NCBI RefSeq assembly: GCF_014764405.1
Contig: NZ_CP061725.1
Location: forward strand, 1,922,001 to 1,986,000
From: Micromonospora craniellae
Lineage (GTDB): Bacteria > Actinomycetota > Actinomycetes > Mycobacteriales > Micromonosporaceae
Length of the DNA stretch: 64,000 nt
Direction: 5' to 3'
Shown: positions 62,948 to 64,000 of the stretch, piece by piece
Layout of the letters: the number at the start of each line of letters is the position of its first letter
How positions within the stretch are numbered: position 1 is the stretch's first letter
The notes under the pieces: model-generated
Told to the model about the DNA's origin: nothing
Seen by the model: the letters and a program-made list of their open reading frames with translations, nothing else
The model's database searches: none
Made by a program: the position numbers and the translations under genes

Positions 62948-63838
62948 TCAGGACCAGGGGCCGAAGGCGCGTTCGCCGGTGGCGGAGATGGCCGCGCAAA
63001 GGTCGTCCAGGTCGGCGCCGGTGGTGGTGGCCAGCGCCCGGACGGTCAGCGGAATCAGGTACGACGCGTTGGGGCGGCCCCGGTGCGGCATCGGGGTCAG
63101 GTATGGCGCGTCGGTCTCGACCAGGATCTGGTCGAGCGGGGTGAGCGCTGCGGCCTCCCGCAGTGCCCCGGCGCTGCCGAAGGTGACCGTGCCGGCGAAG
63201 CTGAGCAGGTAGCCCCGGCAGACGCACTCGGCGGCGAACTCGGCGTCGCCGGAGAAGCAGTGCAGCACCACGGTCTCCGGTGCGCCCTCGTCGTCGAGGA
63301 TGCGCAGCACGTCGGCGTGCGCGTCGCGGTCGTGGATGACCAGCGTCTTGGCGTACCGCTTGGCGATGGCGATGTGGGCCCGGAAGCTCTCCTCCTGCGC
63401 GGCCCGGCCCTCGTCGCCGGTGCGGTAGAAGTCCATGCCCGTCTCGCCGACGCCACGTACCCGGTCCTCGGCGGCCAGCGTCTCGATCTCGCGCAGCGCG
63501 GCGTCGAGGTCGCGGCACCGGGGCGCCTCGTTGGGGTGCAGCGCCACCGTGGCGACCACCGCCGGGTACGTGCGGGCCACCTCGGCGCCCCAGCGGGAGG
63601 ACTCCACGTCGACACCGACCTGCACCAGCCGGTCCACGCCGACGGCGGCGGCGACGTCGATCGCGGCGGCGACCGGGTCGGCGGCGGCGCTGCCCTGCGG
63701 TACGCCGACCTCGTTCACCGTGATGTCGAGGTGGGTGTGGCTGTCCAGCACCGGTCGGGGCAACGGCTCCGGCACGGGCGGGAACTCACCGGCGCGGCGG
63801 GACGCGCGCTGGCGGCGGGACTCCGTGGGCTCGCTCAT
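62948..63838 (-). CDS. tatD: TatD family metal-dependent hydrolase (DNase)
   Basis: 296 residues of the amidohydrolase-like TatD family. Metal ligands in DSHTHLD near residue 31, the glutamate in GVGETGMDFY near 127, HDRDAHADVL near 162, HCFSG near 187 and ETDAPYLTP near 240. An N-terminal basic, Pro-rich tail precedes the fold. Its stop is 2 bases before the ksgA start. The enzyme acts on DNA ends in vitro in other bacteria; its role here is not known. Confidence 0.93.
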   Translation of the reverse strand: MSEPTESRRQRASRRAGEFPPVPEPLPRPVLDSHTHLDITVNEVGVPQGSAAADPVAAAIDVAAAVGVDRLVQVGVDVESSRWGAEVARTYPAVVATVALHPNEAPRCRDLDAALREIETLAAEDRVRGVGETGMDFYRTGDEGRAAQEESFRAHIAIAKRYAKTLVIHDRDAHADVLRILDDEGAPETVVLHCFSGDAEFAAECVCRGYLLSFAGTVTFGSAGALREAAALTPLDQILVETDAPYLTPMPHRGRPNASYLIPLTVRALATTTGADLDDLCAAISATGERAFGPWS

Positions 63839-63884
63839 CAGTCGACAGCATCACACACCGCCCGAGTCCACCCGTTCGCCACCC

Positions 63885-64000
63885 GTGGTTCGCCTCGACG
63901 TGCTGTGTCTGGTGTTGCGGAAGGAGCCGGGGTGGCTGCGGTTGCGGCTGCGGGCGTGCTGGACCACCGTACGTCCTCTGACGCCGCTCCGGCTCGGGCA
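63885..64000 (+). CDS. Possible 5' end of a gene cut by the right edge
   Basis: A frame from GTG at 63885 runs open to the edge, with about 87 percent G or C at third positions, as real genes here have. The peptide is Leu/Arg-rich (VLRKEPGWLRLRLRA) and gives no family. No -10 box or ribosome-binding site is evident, and 47 bases separate it from the divergent tatD. A reverse frame ending on the tatD start codon is an alternative. Confidence 0.25.
   Translation, partial: MVRLDVLCLVLRKEPGWLRLRLRACWTTVRPLTPLRLG

Noticed and set aside
63838..64000. A reverse-strand gene ending on the tatD start codon (TGATG) at the right edge
   Set aside because: The overlap would fit the local style, but third positions are rich in A and T and the peptide is Ala/Thr/Pro-rich without family; the + strand frame has better codon use. 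Neither can be confirmed from 160 bases.

Overview
The window is very GC-rich, with GTG starts, G/C third codon positions and tightly coupled genes (ATGA, GTGA and TGATG overlaps). It carries a conservon (cvnABCD), the actinobacterial tatD-ksgA-ispE order, a maltose importer without its own ATPase, and many start codons lying 7-8 bases after a TANNNT box (leaderless mRNAs). This fits an actinomycete, most likely Micromonosporaceae (Micromonospora-like). The assignment rests on gene content only.

Layout. 1-4.5 kb: GPP34 protein (cut by the left edge), upp, then divergently deoC and a catalytic plus a catalytically empty aldehyde dehydrogenase: nucleobase salvage and deoxyribose breakdown. 4.5-6 kb: BlaI-type repressor and M56 peptidase. 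6-11.7 kb: cydA-cydB-cydD-cydC for cytochrome bd, but cydA is broken by an out-of-frame deletion. 11.7-12.9 kb: a membrane protein facing a PadR regulator. 13-21.7 kb: a signalling block, with an acidic protein and a 775-residue protein converging on cvnD-C-B-A. The 775-residue protein has an IS110-transposase-like N-terminus and ends in the same motif series as the kinase CvnA. 21.8-33.2 kb: nucleoside metabolism (uridine-kinase-like protein, add, deoA, cdd, BMP-type nucleoside ABC importer) with an rlmA-type methyltransferase and a DUF4272 protein. 33.4-40.3 kb: maltose/alpha-glucoside system (binding protein, two permeases, LacI regulator, GH13 alpha-glucosidase) with shared operator-like sequences. 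40.4-44.5 kb: YihY/BrkB protein, 2H phosphoesterase, trpS, CorC-like protein. 44.6-50.1 kb: galE-galK, then cysD-cysN and cysQ. 50.1-54.6 kb: tRNA-Gln, glmU, prs, rplY, pth. 54.6-58.5 kb: a helix-turn-helix protein with a possible homing-endonuclease fold, a fatty-acid desaturase with a TetR regulator, two tandem DUF4383 proteins. 58.6-64 kb: ABC-F ATPase, ispE, ksgA, tatD.

The nucleoside genes form one pathway: the BMP importer brings nucleosides in, Add and Cdd deaminate them, DeoA and Upp handle pyrimidines, DeoC splits deoxyribose-5-phosphate, and the adjacent aldehyde dehydrogenase could oxidise the acetaldehyde. The maltose genes import and hydrolyse alpha-glucosides under one LacI repressor.

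The most unusual signals are (i) the C-terminal module shared by CvnA and its neighbour, (ii) a two-copy intergenic RNA-like repeat with an identical 26-base centre and unrelated but self-complementary arms, (iii) the damaged cydA, and (iv) the split ALDH16-like pair. No prophage, CRISPR array, rRNA operon or recognisable intact insertion sequence was seen.
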